Positions 49,307-58,378 of a DNA stretch of 64,000 nucleotides are shown here, piece by piece. Numbering within the stretch: position 1 is the first letter of the stretch; each line of letters opens with the position of its first letter. The stretch is from Prescottella defluvii (GTDB lineage: Bacteria; Actinomycetota; Actinomycetes; Mycobacteriales; Mycobacteriaceae), in NCBI GenBank assembly GCA_029690005.1, contig CP121458.1, forward strand, positions 5,475,872 through 5,539,871. The letters are read 5' to 3'. Both the position numbers and the translations under genes were made by a program. The notes beneath the pieces were generated by a model. That model saw nothing but the letters and a program-made list of their open reading frames with translations, was not told where the DNA came from and searched no databases.

Positions 49307-50485
49307 TCACTGCCCTCCCTGCGGCGCGACGCCACCATAGAGCCACTGGAACATTTTGGGCACGTTCGCCGAGATCTTGGTCGAGGGCACATACGGCACG
49401 TTGCCGGTGTCAGTGACCACGAACGGCGCGTTGCCGTTGACCTTCGGGTCGAAGTCGGGCAGACCCCAACAGTTGGGCCCGCCAGTGGCGTTGACCTTGG
49501 GCAGATCCCTCGGATAGGTGTACGGCTCCAGCCCCGGCAGGAAGTTCGTGCTCATCGCGAAGCCGGCCTGGCCACCGCCCTCGATCTGCTCCGCCATCGG
49601 ACGGGCCTTGTTGAGCCCGACGATCAGGCAGGAGATACTCGGCGAGTATCCGGCAAGCAGGGCCGTCGTCGGCTCCAGCAGAGTCAGCGCCCGCGTCAGG
49701 TTCGCCTCGTTGTTGGTGAGCAACTGGTTGCCAGTGTTCGCCAGTGCGGTGACGTTCTCCAACGTCATCCGGAGGTTCTCGCGCTCGTCGACGATGCTGC
49801 CGCTGGTCGCGGTCAGGTTGTCGAGCAGCGTCATCAGGTCGGGGGTGACATCGGCGTATGTGTTGGTCACGGTCGCTGCCGAGTCGAGGTCTTGTCGGAG
49901 CTGCGGCAGTACCGGATTGACAGACTTCAGGTAGGTGTCGGTGTCTGCGAGCAGCTGGCCAAGTTCGTCACCCCGGCCGTTGAGTGCCGACGAGATGGCG
50001 CCGAGAGTCGCATTGAGCTTCTCCGGCTCGATCTGCTGCAGCAGCGTGGACAGGTGCTGGAACAGAGTGTTGAACTCCACCGTCACACTGTCGGCACTGA
50101 TGACGGCACCCGGCTGCAACGACGTCGGCGACGGGTTCTCCGGCGCGACGAAATTGACGTACTTGGCACCGAACACAGTGGTCGACTTGATCTCCACCGT
50201 CGAGTTCGACGGGATCAAGTGCATCTGCGACGGATCCATGTTCAGCTCGAGCCGCGCCTGGCCGTTGTCCTCGTCGATGGATGTCACCCGGCCCACTTCG
50301 ACACCGCGGAGCTTGACCTTGGCATCGGGATCCATGACGAGTCCCGATCGCGCGACCGTGACAGTCACCGGCTCACTCTTCGTGAAACCGCCGACGAACA
50401 TCGTCAGCGCCACCACGACGATTGCCACGAGGCCGAACACCATCACGGCCGCAGCGAGTTTCGTCTTCCACCTTGCTTCGGGCAT
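49307..50485 (-). CDS. mce4A: Mce family protein Mce4A
   Basis: 392 residues: anchor (AAAVMVFGLVAIVVVALTMFVG), MCE domain (VTVTVARSGLVMDPDAKVKLRG), and a long helical domain with the ISADSVTVEFNTLFQ block. The C-terminal part carries two cysteines (SISCLIVGL, GPNCWGLPDF) of the Mce A/D extracellular region. First Mce subunit after the YrbE pair. Intact. Confidence 0.92.
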   Translation of the reverse strand: MPEARWKTKLAAAVMVFGLVAIVVVALTMFVGGFTKSEPVTVTVARSGLVMDPDAKVKLRGVEVGRVTSIDEDNGQARLELNMDPSQMHLIPSNSTVEIKSTTVFGAKYVNFVAPENPSPTSLQPGAVISADSVTVEFNTLFQHLSTLLQQIEPEKLNATLGAISSALNGRGDELGQLLADTDTYLKSVNPVLPQLRQDLDSAATVTNTYADVTPDLMTLLDNLTATSGSIVDERENLRMTLENVTALANTGNQLLTNNEANLTRALTLLEPTTALLAGYSPSISCLIVGLNKARPMAEQIEGGGQAGFAMSTNFLPGLEPYTYPRDLPKVNATGGPNCWGLPDFDPKVNGNAPFVVTDTGNVPYVPSTKISANVPKMFQWLYGGVAPQGGQ

Positions 50486-50497
50486 CGTTCCTCCGCC

Positions 50498-51349
50498 CTA
50501 TCCGGAAAGGTTGAAGTTGCCGGACTGGCCATAGATGGCCAGCGAGATCAACAGAGTGACAGTCACGACCGCGATGAGCGACGAGCGAACCGCGTTGCCC
50601 ACCGCCACGCCGACTCCGACCGGGCCGCCGCTGGCGTTGAAGCCGTAGTAGGTGTGGATGAGCATGACAGCAATACCCATCACGATCGCCTGCACAAACG
50701 ACCAGAGGATGTCCGTCGGCATCAGGAAGGTCGAGAAATAGTGGTCGTAGACGCCGGGCGACTGGCCGTTGATCACCACCGTGGCAAATCGACTCGCGAT
50801 AAACGACGCGATCACGGCCAGCGAATACAGCGGGACGATCGCGATCATGCCGGCCATCACGCGGGTGGAGACCAGGTACGGGATCGACGGGATCGCCATG
50901 CACTCGAGTGCGTCGACCTCCTCCGAGACCCTCATGGCACCGAGCTGCGCGGTCGAGCCGGCACCGATGGTGGCGGCCAGGCCGATACCGGCGATCACCG
51001 GTGCCGCGATACGCACGTTGATGAATGCCGCGAAGAAGCCTGTGAGCGCCTCGACGCCAATGTTGCCGAGCGAGCTGTAACCCTGGACAGCAATAACGCC
51101 GCCGGTGAACAGCGTTAGGAAGGCGACGATGACGACGGTGCCACCGATCACCGCGAGCGCGCCGGTGCCCATCCCGATCTCCGCGACCAGCCGGATCACT
51201 TCTTTCCGGTAATGGATGAGCGCGCGCGGCGCCCACACGAGCGCGCGCCAGTAGAACAGCGCCTGCTCGCCGACACGGTCGATCGAGCGTGATGTGCGTG
51301 CGAGACGCCGCCGAGTGCGGACGAATCGCCCTGATGCCACCAGAGCCAT
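50498..51349 (-). CDS. yrbE4B: YrbE family permease YrbE4B
   Basis: 283-residue MlaE-type ABC permease with about five spans. The MlaE coupling region is readable (GAGSTAQLGAMRVSEEVDALECM, IPYLVSTRVMAGMIA). With YrbE4A it forms the membrane core of the steroid importer and would be energised by the shared ATPase MceG encoded elsewhere. It lies 19 bases after yrbE4A and 12 before mce4A. Intact. Confidence 0.92.
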   Translation of the reverse strand: MALVASGRFVRTRRRLARTSRSIDRVGEQALFYWRALVWAPRALIHYRKEVIRLVAEIGMGTGALAVIGGTVVIVAFLTLFTGGVIAVQGYSSLGNIGVEALTGFFAAFINVRIAAPVIAGIGLAATIGAGSTAQLGAMRVSEEVDALECMAIPSIPYLVSTRVMAGMIAIVPLYSLAVIASFIASRFATVVINGQSPGVYDHYFSTFLMPTDILWSFVQAIVMGIAVMLIHTYYGFNASGGPVGVGVAVGNAVRSSLIAVVTVTLLISLAIYGQSGNFNLSG

Positions 51350-51368
51350 TTACTTCACCCCCTGCCAC

Positions 51369-52133
51369 TCACCCGGACGTCAGCTTGATGCCGATGGCGG
51401 TGACGAGCACGTTGACCACGAAGAGCGCCATGAAGGAGAAGACGACGGTCTGGTTGACGGCGTCGCCGACGCTCTTGGCACCGCCCCTGACGTTGAGACC
51501 GAGGTAGGCGGCCATCAGCCCGGCAATCATGCCGAACAGGCCGGCCTTGAGCATCGAGATCATCAGCGCGCCGAAGCCGGTGAGCAGCGTGATGCCGTTG
51601 ACGAACGCGCCCGGGTTCACGTCCTGCACGTACACCGAGAAGAAGAAGCCGCCCAGGATGCCGATCGTGCACACCAGGCCGTTGAGCAGCAGCGCGACGG
51701 CCGTCGATGCCAGCACGCGCGGGACGACGAGCCGGTGGATCGGGTTGATGCCCAGCACGCGCATCGCGTCGATCTCCTCGCGAATGGTCCGCGCGGCGAG
51801 GTCGGCACAGATGGCGGTCGCGCCGGCACCGGCGACGATGAGCACCGTGACGATCGGCCCGACCTGCGTCACCGCACCGAGGGCGGCGCCCGCGCCGCTG
51901 AGGTCGGCGGCGCCGATCTCCCGGAGCAGGATGTTGATCGTGAAACTCACCAACACGGTGAACGGGATCGCGACGAGCACGGTCGGGATCATCGAGACCC
52001 GAGCGACGAACCACGCCTGATCGATGAATTCGCGCCGCTGGAACGGGCGCGAGAAGACAGCCTTGAGGGTATCTGCCGACATTGCGAAGAAGCCGCCAGC
52101 GGCCCGCATCGGAACCTCGAGGAGGTCGACCAC
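51369..52133 (-). CDS. yrbE4A: YrbE family permease YrbE4A
   Basis: 254-residue MlaE permease: VVDLLEVPMRAAGGFFAMSA at a GTG start, spans, and the coupling region GAGATAICADLAARTIREEI followed by DAMRVLGINPIHRLVVPRVL. First gene of the mce4 operon; a KstR-type operator lies 120 bases upstream, and a long leader precedes it. Intact. Confidence 0.92.
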   Translation of the reverse strand: MVDLLEVPMRAAGGFFAMSADTLKAVFSRPFQRREFIDQAWFVARVSMIPTVLVAIPFTVLVSFTINILLREIGAADLSGAGAALGAVTQVGPIVTVLIVAGAGATAICADLAARTIREEIDAMRVLGINPIHRLVVPRVLASTAVALLLNGLVCTIGILGGFFFSVYVQDVNPGAFVNGITLLTGFGALMISMLKAGLFGMIAGLMAAYLGLNVRGGAKSVGDAVNQTVVFSFMALFVVNVLVTAIGIKLTSG

Positions 52134-52252
52134 GTTTCCTCCTCACCAAACTCGTCATGGTTGATCACCGTGCGCGTATCGCTGTAGCGACACAACGCGT
52201 CCCGCAGGGCATCCGAACAGCACAAACGCCCTGTGACCCAGGTCATATTAAC

Positions 52253-52266
52253 TAGAACGTGTTCAC
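52253..52266. promoter_or_regulatory. KstR-type operator, mce4 proximal
   Basis: TAGAACGTGTTCAC fits the KstR pattern TnnAACnnGTTnnA at every fixed position except the last. Placed 120 bases before the yrbE4A start. Confidence 0.75.
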
Positions 52267-52580
52267 CTGTCAAAGACTTCTGTTCGATGACCACATGGAC
52301 AGTCCCCAAACCCTTGCGCGCGCCCGCTACCGACCGCGCGAAAGCACCCGAACCGGCCGAGTGACACACCCGGTCGAACCACAAGACTACGAACTACCGA
52401 AGAGCGGTAAAACCCTTTTGAACTGCGATTTCAACCATTCCAACGCGGAGGTGACCCCGTCGCCGAACGTGACGACCGATGGGCGTGCGTGACCCAGCCA
52501 TGCATCCATGCGAGCCCGCGATCGATGCCGAACCCCCACCCCGAACGCCACGTCGCACGCCGCGCCCGCAGCCAAACAAT

Positions 52581-52594
52581 TGGAACGTGTTCTA
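52581..52594. promoter_or_regulatory. KstR-type operator, mce4 distal
   Basis: TGGAACGTGTTCTA fits TnnAACnnGTTnnA fully. It is far from any annotated start, about 450 bases before yrbE4A. Confidence 0.75.
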
Positions 52595-52711
52595 GACACC
52601 AGTACAGCTAAATGCGACGGGTGCCCGACCCCCTGCCGTAGCCCCGACCGCGAGCTCGCCGGTTACCACGTTCGCCCCATCATCGTCGGGTTTCTTCCTA
52701 CATGTATCGAA

Positions 52712-52751
52712 AATCCCGCAATCTCCCGTTACACAGGAAGATTGCGGGATT
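52712..52751 (-). terminator. Rho-independent terminator of hsd4B
   Basis: 13-bp stem (AATCCCGCAATCT and complement) followed on the minus strand by TTTTCG, 36 bases past the hsd4B stop. One of few hairpins here with a clear U tract. Confidence 0.8.
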
Positions 52752-52786
52752 CATCCGATCGTGACCAGGCGCCGAGACGCCGGCGG

Positions 52787-53700
52787 TCAGCCGAGGCTCT
52801 TGAGGGCCTCCGACGCCGAGAACATGCGCTCGGGGTCCCGATCGTCGAAGTAGGCGCCCATCTCGTCGGCGAGTGCGGACGGCGTCCACTGAGCCGCGGA
52901 CGCATCGAAACGCTGCTCGACGACCGGAGCCGCCATCAGCGCGACCATCGGGCCGTAGACGACGAAGACCTGCCCGTTGACGGCGTCGGCAGCCGGCGAA
53001 GCCAGGTACGACACCAGCGCGGCCACATGCTCCGGCGACAGCGGATCGACCTCGCCCGCCGGGGCGTCACCGAACACGGATTCGGTCATCGAGGTCCGGG
53101 CCCGCGGGCAGATCGCGTTGGCCCGCACGCCGTAGCGCGACAGACCGCGTGCAGCCGACAGCGTCAGGGCCGTGATGCCAGCCTTCGCAGCGCCGTAGTT
53201 CGGCTGCCCGGCCGGACCGAGCAGACCCGCCTCGGACGACGTGTTGATCAGCCGGCCGTAGACCGGGGCGCCGTCCGCCTTGGACTTGTCGCGCCAGAAC
53301 GTCGCGGCATTGCGGAGAGAAGGAAGTGACCGCGCAGGTGGACCTTGAGGACGAGGTCCCAGTCCTCGTCGGACAAGCTGAACAGCATGCGGTCGCGGAC
53401 GATGCCCGCGTTGTTGACGACGATGTCGACGCCACCGAGTCCCTGCGCCGCCGCCATGAGGGCGTCCGCCGTCGACCGCTCGCCGACGTCACCGCCGACG
53501 AACTCGACCTTGCCCCCGAGCGTGCGGATCTCGTCGAGCGTCGACTCGACCGCCTCGTTCACCGCGAGGTCGTTGACGACCACGGCGGCTCCGGACTGCG
53601 CGAGACCGATCGCCTCGGCCCGGCCGAGACCCGATCCCGACCCGGTCACGATCGCGACCTTGCCCTCCAAGCTGACCTCGCGACTGCTGTCTGCACTCAT
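52787..53700 (-). CDS. hsd4B: Short-chain dehydrogenase, Hsd4B-like
   Basis: About 304 residues. NAD-binding VTGSGSGLGRAEAIGLAQSG, NNAG in DIVVNNAGIVRDR, and active-site YGAAKAG after a Ser-containing INTSSEASG strand. Position between mce4 and fdxD matches Rv3502c, a steroid side-chain 2-enoyl-CoA hydratase/hydroxyacyl dehydrogenase-like SDR. One base is missing near 53313; correction gives GHFLLSRNAATFWRDKSK. Start ATG 53700. A KstR operator centred 94 bases upstream would control it. Confidence 0.85.
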
Positions 53701-53777
53701 GAACGCACACTCCCGTAACCCGTGACGTCGACCGGCCTCGTGCCGATCGGTGCCTCATCGCCGCGACTGTCGGCGAC

Positions 53778-53811
53778 GCGGCCAATGTAGAACGTGTTCT
53801 ACATTGGCCGC
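53778..53811. promoter_or_regulatory. 34-bp perfect palindrome containing a KstR operator
   Basis: The core TAGAACGTGTTCTA (53788-53801) is a perfect KstR site; the dyad continues without mismatch for ten bases on each side (GCGGCCAATG outward). It lies between the fdxD stop and the hsd4B start, so it can serve as operator for hsd4B and, as a hairpin, as terminator for fdxD. Confidence 0.85.
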
Positions 53812-53821
53812 AAGGGTGCCG

Positions 53822-54010
53822 CTAGTGCTCGGTGAGAGCAGCGCGCGGGCACTGCGCGATAGCCGAACGAACATCCGCTTCCCGGTCGGCCGGCGGGACG
53901 GGCGCCGAGATGATCAGCTGCTCGTCGTCGTCCAGATCGAAGATGTCGGGCGCGATTCCGACGCAGACGCCGTTCGCTTCGCAGCGGTCCCTGTCGACCC
54001 TGACCTCCAT
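53822..54010 (-). CDS. fdxD: 3Fe-4S ferredoxin FdxD
   Basis: 62 residues with Cys10, Cys16 and Cys54 (CEANGVC, QCPRAAL), the three-cysteine pattern of single-cluster [3Fe-4S] ferredoxins that donate electrons to cytochromes P450. The fourth cysteine of 4Fe-4S forms is replaced (EANGVC instead of CxxCxxC). In the cholesterol regulon it probably serves side-chain P450s or an oxygenase. KstR site 54098-54111 lies upstream. Position equals Rv3503c. Confidence 0.92.
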   Translation of the reverse strand: MEVRVDRDRCEANGVCVGIAPDIFDLDDDEQLIISAPVPPADREADVRSAIAQCPRAALTEH

Positions 54011-54097
54011 GACAACTCCTCACTTCGCATTCGCTCGAAAGACTCGACGGAAGCACGGTGCACCGGGCTGTGGTGCAACGACTTTCCGCCATAAGAC

Positions 54098-54111
54098 TAG
54101 AACCCGTTTCA
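54098..54111. promoter_or_regulatory. KstR-type operator, fdxD / fadE26 divergent promoter
   Basis: TAGAACCCGTTTCA fits TnnAACnnGTTnnA at all fixed positions. It lies 88 bases before fdxD and 180 before fadE26 in the shared intergenic region. Confidence 0.75.
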
Positions 54112-54289
54112 CTGCTGTGCAATGATTCGGACAACCATCCTCGACGAGCCGACCGCACGATCGGCACCGGTGACGGAACGGCCGCTGTCACAGCTTCGAA
54201 CCAGATCAGCCGTGCTCGCGATCATTCCAGACACCGGGGACCTATCGGACGAAGCAGCGCCGACGATAGCTCTGGAACGGAGAAACAAC

Positions 54290-55471
54290 GTGGATATCAC
54301 TTACACCCCGCAGCAGCAGCAGCTGCGGGAGGAATTGCGAAGCTACTTTGCGAAATTGATGACTCCGGAACGTCGCGAAGCGTTGGCGGCGACGACCGGC
54401 GAGTACGGCGAGGGCAACGTCTACCGCGAGGTCGTCCAGCAGATGGGCAAGGACGGCTGGCTGACGCTGGGCTGGCCCAAGCAGTACGGCGGCCAGGAGC
54501 GGTCCCCGATGGAGCAGCTCATCTTCACCGACGAAGCCGCGATCGCGGGCGCTCCGGTCCCCTTCCTGACCATCAACTCGGTCGCGCCGACGATCATGCA
54601 TTTCGGCACCCCCGAGCAGAAGGCGTTCTTCCTGCCGAAAATCTCCGCGGGTGAGCTGCACTTCTCGATCGGCTACTCGGAGCCCGGAGCCGGCACCGAT
54701 CTGGCGTCGCTGCGCACGTCCGCGGTCAAGGACGGCGACGACTACGTCATCAACGGCCAGAAGATGTGGACGAGCCTCATCCAGTACGCCGACTACGTGT
54801 GGCTGGCGTGCCGCACCGATCCGAATGCCAAGAAGCACCGCGGGATCAGCATGCTCATCGTGCCGACCACGGCCGAGGGCTTCTCGTACACCCCGGTCCA
54901 CACGATGGCCGGCCCCGACACCAGCGCCACCTACTACCAGGACGTCCGCGTTCCGCAGAGCTCCCTCGTGGGCGAGGAGAACGGCGGATGGCGACTCGTG
55001 ACCAACCAGCTGAACCACGAGCGCGTCGCGCTCACGTCGGCCGGCCCGATCATGACGGCGCTCCAGGAAGTCCGTGAGTGGGCACAGAACACCAAGCTGG
55101 CCGACGGCCGCCGGGTGATCGACCAGGAGTGGGTCCAGATCAACCTCGCCCGGGTGCACGCCAAGACCGAGTACCTCAAGCTGATGAACTGGGAGATCGC
55201 ATCCGCGGAGGACCACGCGCCGGGCCCCGAGGCCGCGTCCGCGAACAAGGTCTTCGGCACCGAGTTCGCGACCGAGGCGTACCGCCTGCTGATGGAGATC
55301 CTGGGCCCGTCGGCCACGATCCGCCAGAACTCGGCCGGCGTGCTGCTCCGCGGACGACTCGAGCGGATGCACCGCTCCGCACTGATCCTCACCTTCGGCG
55401 GCGGCACCAACGAGGTCCAGCGCGACATCATCGCGATGACCGCCCTCGGCCAGCCCGCATCGAAGCGATAA
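54290..55471 (+). CDS. fadE26: Acyl-CoA dehydrogenase FadE26 (ChsE4-like)
   Basis: 393 residues of the acyl-CoA dehydrogenase fold (IGYSEPGAGTDLASLRTSAV for the FAD/substrate segment, GEENGGWRLVTNQLNHERV, FGGGTNEVQRDIIAMTALG at the C-end). In M. tuberculosis FadE26 and FadE27 form the ChsE4-ChsE5 heterotetramer that dehydrogenates the cholesterol side chain as the CoA ester. The GTG start at 54290 follows GGAACGGAG; an upstream in-frame extension lacks family similarity. The partner gene follows after 16 bases. Confidence 0.92.
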   Translation: MDITYTPQQQQLREELRSYFAKLMTPERREALAATTGEYGEGNVYREVVQQMGKDGWLTLGWPKQYGGQERSPMEQLIFTDEAAIAGAPVPFLTINSVAPTIMHFGTPEQKAFFLPKISAGELHFSIGYSEPGAGTDLASLRTSAVKDGDDYVINGQKMWTSLIQYADYVWLACRTDPNAKKHRGISMLIVPTTAEGFSYTPVHTMAGPDTSATYYQDVRVPQSSLVGEENGGWRLVTNQLNHERVALTSAGPIMTALQEVREWAQNTKLADGRRVIDQEWVQINLARVHAKTEYLKLMNWEIASAEDHAPGPEAASANKVFGTEFATEAYRLLMEILGPSATIRQNSAGVLLRGRLERMHRSALILTFGGGTNEVQRDIIAMTALGQPASKR

Positions 55472-55487
55472 GGAAGGACGACGACAC

Positions 55488-56609
55488 ATGGACTTCACTC
55501 TCACCGAGGCCCAGCACGACCTGGCCGGCCTCACCAACGGCATCGTCTCCGACATCGTCACGAACGAGCGTCTGCGTGAACTCGACTCGGCCGAGGACCG
55601 CTTCGATCGCAAGCTCTGGGACGCACTCGCCACCTCGGGTGTGCTGAGCGCGGCCCTGCCCGAGTCGGTCGGCGGCGACGGCTTCGGCGTCCTCGAGCAG
55701 GCCAGCATCCTGATCGAGCTGGGCCGCGGCGTCGCTCCCGTGCCGTACCTGACCTCGATCGTCATGGCGGCCGGCGCGATCGCCGAGTTCGGTTCGGACG
55801 CACAGCGTTCGGATTGGGCAGCCCCTGCGGGCGCCGGTTCGAAGATTCTCGCGGTCGCACTCGCCGAGGAGCTCAACGACAATCCCGCGGCGCCGGTCAC
55901 CCGGGCCGAGCGGACGTCGGACGGGTGGACGCTGCGCGGCACCAAGATCGTCGTCGACGGCGCCCCGATCGCGGACATGTTCCTCGTCCCGGCCGCCACC
56001 GACAACGGCACCGCGGTGTTCCTGGTCGAGGCCGGCGACGCCGGTGTCGCGGTGACCCGCCAGCAGACGACGGACTTCGGATGCACCGGCATCGTCGAGC
56101 TCACCGACGTCCGCGTCGACGCCGACTGCGTGCTCGGTTCCGCCGAGCGCGGCGCGGAGATCGTCGACTGGATCCTCGACCGCGGCGCCGTCGGCTCGAG
56201 CGCCTTCCAGTTCGGCGTGCTCGATCAGGCGCTGAAGATGACCGCCGACTACGCCCGCGAGCGGGTCCAGTTCGACCGACCCATCGGCAGCTTCCAGGCC
56301 GTGGCGCAGCGTCTCGCCGACGGCTACATCGATGTCAAGGGTGTTCGACTGACGCTGTGGCAGGCCGCTTTCCGCCTGGCCGAGGGTCAGCCGATCGAGG
56401 GCGAGATCGAGACCGCCAAGTTCTGGGCGGCGGACGCCGGCCACCGGGTCGCACACACCGTGGTGCACGTCCACGGCGGTGTCGGACTCGACGAGGACCA
56501 CCCGGTGCACCGGTACTTCCTCGCCGCGAAGCGTCAGGAATTCCTGCTGGGTTCCGCGACCGATCAGCTCCGCCGTCTCGGCGCTGAGCTGGCCGCGACG
56601 CCCGCGTAA
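55488..56609 (+). CDS. fadE27: Acyl-CoA dehydrogenase FadE27 (ChsE5-like)
   Basis: 373 residues. The second subunit of the heteromeric dehydrogenase: N-terminal helical domain (LTEAQHDLAGLTNG), middle beta domain (LRGTKIVVDGAPIADMFLVPA), and C-terminal helices (QFDRPIGSFQAVAQRLADGYID, HGGVGLDEDHPVHRYFLAAKR). Steroid enzymes of this type share FAD and active site across two unlike subunits. AAGGAAGG precedes the ATG. Intact. Confidence 0.92.
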   Translation: MDFTLTEAQHDLAGLTNGIVSDIVTNERLRELDSAEDRFDRKLWDALATSGVLSAALPESVGGDGFGVLEQASILIELGRGVAPVPYLTSIVMAAGAIAEFGSDAQRSDWAAPAGAGSKILAVALAEELNDNPAAPVTRAERTSDGWTLRGTKIVVDGAPIADMFLVPAATDNGTAVFLVEAGDAGVAVTRQQTTDFGCTGIVELTDVRVDADCVLGSAERGAEIVDWILDRGAVGSSAFQFGVLDQALKMTADYARERVQFDRPIGSFQAVAQRLADGYIDVKGVRLTLWQAAFRLAEGQPIEGEIETAKFWAADAGHRVAHTVVHVHGGVGLDEDHPVHRYFLAAKRQEFLLGSATDQLRRLGAELAATPA

Positions 56610-56651
56610 GCGACTCGGACACAAGCAGTCCCATACAGTGAAATGAGGAAG

Positions 56652-56676
56652 CATGACGGGTGTCACACCCGTCATG
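56652..56676. repeat. Perfect inverted repeat before fadD17
   Basis: Eleven-base arms CATGACGGGTG / CACCCGTCATG around a three-base loop TCA, ending 8 bases before the fadD17 ATG in the fadE27-fadD17 gap. On RNA it forms a stable hairpin next to the ribosome-binding region; on DNA it could be an operator. Confidence 0.8.
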
Positions 56677-56684
56677 ATGGGGGC

Positions 56685-58315
56685 ATGACAGTGACTCCCA
56701 CCGTCGCGGACCTGCTCGAACAGCTACGCGACGTCGACACGCACGGAATCCGCTTCGAGGATGCGTACATTCCGTGGACGGATCACGTCCACGGAATGTA
56801 CGACCGTGCGGCACTTTTGAATGCGCTGCTCGATCCGGAGCGTCCACGACACTTCGGCGTCCTGATGGACAACATTCCGGAGTTCTCGTCGCTTGTCGGC
56901 GCAGCCCGCCTTCTCCGGCGCCGTCGTCGCCGGCCTGAACACAACCCGCCGTGGCGAGGCGCTCGCCCGCGACATAGACCTTTCCGACTGCCAGATCGTC
57001 TTCACCGAGAACAGCCAGGCCCCACTGCTGGACGGGCTGGATCTCGACGGCGTCCGAGTGGTCAACGTCGACTCCCCGGAGTGGGACGAGATGCTCGCAC
57101 CTTTCGCCGGCAGCCCGGCTGTTCGGGCCGCGGCGCAGCCGGACGACCTGCTGATGCTGATCTTCACCTCCGGCACGAGCGGCGACCCGAAAGCCGTGCG
57201 CTGCACCCACAGCAAGATCGCCGACCCGGGCGTCATGCTCGCCGACCGGTTCGGCCTCACGTCCGACGACGTCGTGTACATGTCGATGCCGATGTTCCAC
57301 TCCAACGCGATGATGGCCGCGTGGGCCGTCGCACTGCACGGCCGCACCGGGGTTGCGTTCCGGCGCAAGTTCTCCGCCTCGGGATTCCTGCCCGACGTGC
57401 GGCGCTACGGCGTCACGTACGCCAACTACGTCGGCAAGCCGCTGTCGTTCATCCTGGCCACGCCGGAGCTCCCCGACGACGCCGACAACACGCTGAAGAT
57501 CATGTACGGCAACGAGGGTTCCGCGCCGGTGGTCCGGGAGTTCGCCCGCCGCTTCGGCGCCCGGGTGGTCGACGGCTTCGGGTCCACCGAGGGCGGCGTG
57601 TCCATCTCGGCGCACCCCGACGCCCGGCCGGCGCGCTGGGCCTCCTCCCCGCGAACATCGAGATCCGCAATCCCGATACCGGAACCGTCTGTCCCCGGCA
57701 GAGTTCGATGCACAGGGGCGTCTCGTCAATGCCGAGGAGTCGACCGGCGAGATGGTCAACGTGGCGGGCGCCGGGGCGTTCGCCGGCTACTACAAGAATC
57801 CCGCTGCCGACGCCGAGCGTCTGCGGGACGGCATGTACTGGAGCGGCGACCAGGCGTACCGGGACACCGACGGATTCGTCTACTTCGCGGGCCGCAGCTC
57901 CGGGTGGCTGCGGGTCGACGGCGAGAACCTCGGCGCGGCCCCCATCGAGCGCATCCTGATCCGTTACCCCGGGTTCGCGCAGGTGTCGGTGTACGGCGTG
58001 CCGGACCGTGAGGTCGGTGACCGGGTGATGGTCGCCGTGATCCCCGCCGGCGACGTCACCGCGTTCGATCCGGTTGCGTTCGCGCGCTTCGTGGACGATC
58101 AGCCGGATCTCGGCCCCAAGCAGCGGCCGACGTTGGTGCGTGTGTGCAGCGAGTTCCCGCGGACCGCGACGTTCAAGGTGGTCACCCGCACCCTGAGCGC
58201 CGAACGCTGGCACTGCGCCGACCCGGTCTGGGTGCGCGAGCGCGGACAGGACGAGTTCCAGCTCCTCACACCGGAACTCGCGCTCGCACTGGAGCGGCAG
58301 ACAGCCAGCGCCTGA
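56685..58315 (+). CDS. fadD17: Fatty-acyl/steroid-CoA ligase FadD17
   Basis: ANL-superfamily ligase of about 543 residues. AMP-binding motif LIFTSGTSGDPKAVRCTH, then MSMPMFHSNAMMAAW, GFGSTEGGVS, and C-terminal SGDQAYRDTDGFVYFAGR and FKVVTRTLSAERW. It would activate a steroid side-chain or fatty acid as CoA ester via an adenylate. Three single-base breaks (about 56905, 57629, 57694) scramble the frame; correction gives SSLVGAAAFSGAVVAGLNTT and RPGALGLLPANIEIRNPDTG. ATG 56685. Position matches Rv3506. Confidence 0.88.
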
Positions 58316-58323
58316 TCACACGA

Positions 58324-58368
58324 AAAGAACTCGCGCCCGGAACGATCCGTTCCGGGCGCGAGTTCTTT
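58324..58368. terminator. Bidirectional terminator
   Basis: Perfect 21-bp stem (AAAGAACTCGCGCCCGGAACG and complement, around ATC) with A/T-rich ends on both sides, between the convergent fadD17 and nitronate-monooxygenase-like genes. Confidence 0.88.
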
Positions 58369-58378
58369 ACGCGACGCT

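Larger units (their letters stand above)
52134..52786. other. Long intergenic region upstream of mce4
   Basis: About 650 bases with no gene I can support. It holds two KstR-type operators (52253-52266 and 52581-52594) and the hsd4B terminator (52712-52751). The span 52270-52580 has no conserved reading frame. The second operator lies 450 bases from yrbE4A, so there may be two mce4 promoters, or a small transcript in between. Confidence 0.5.
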
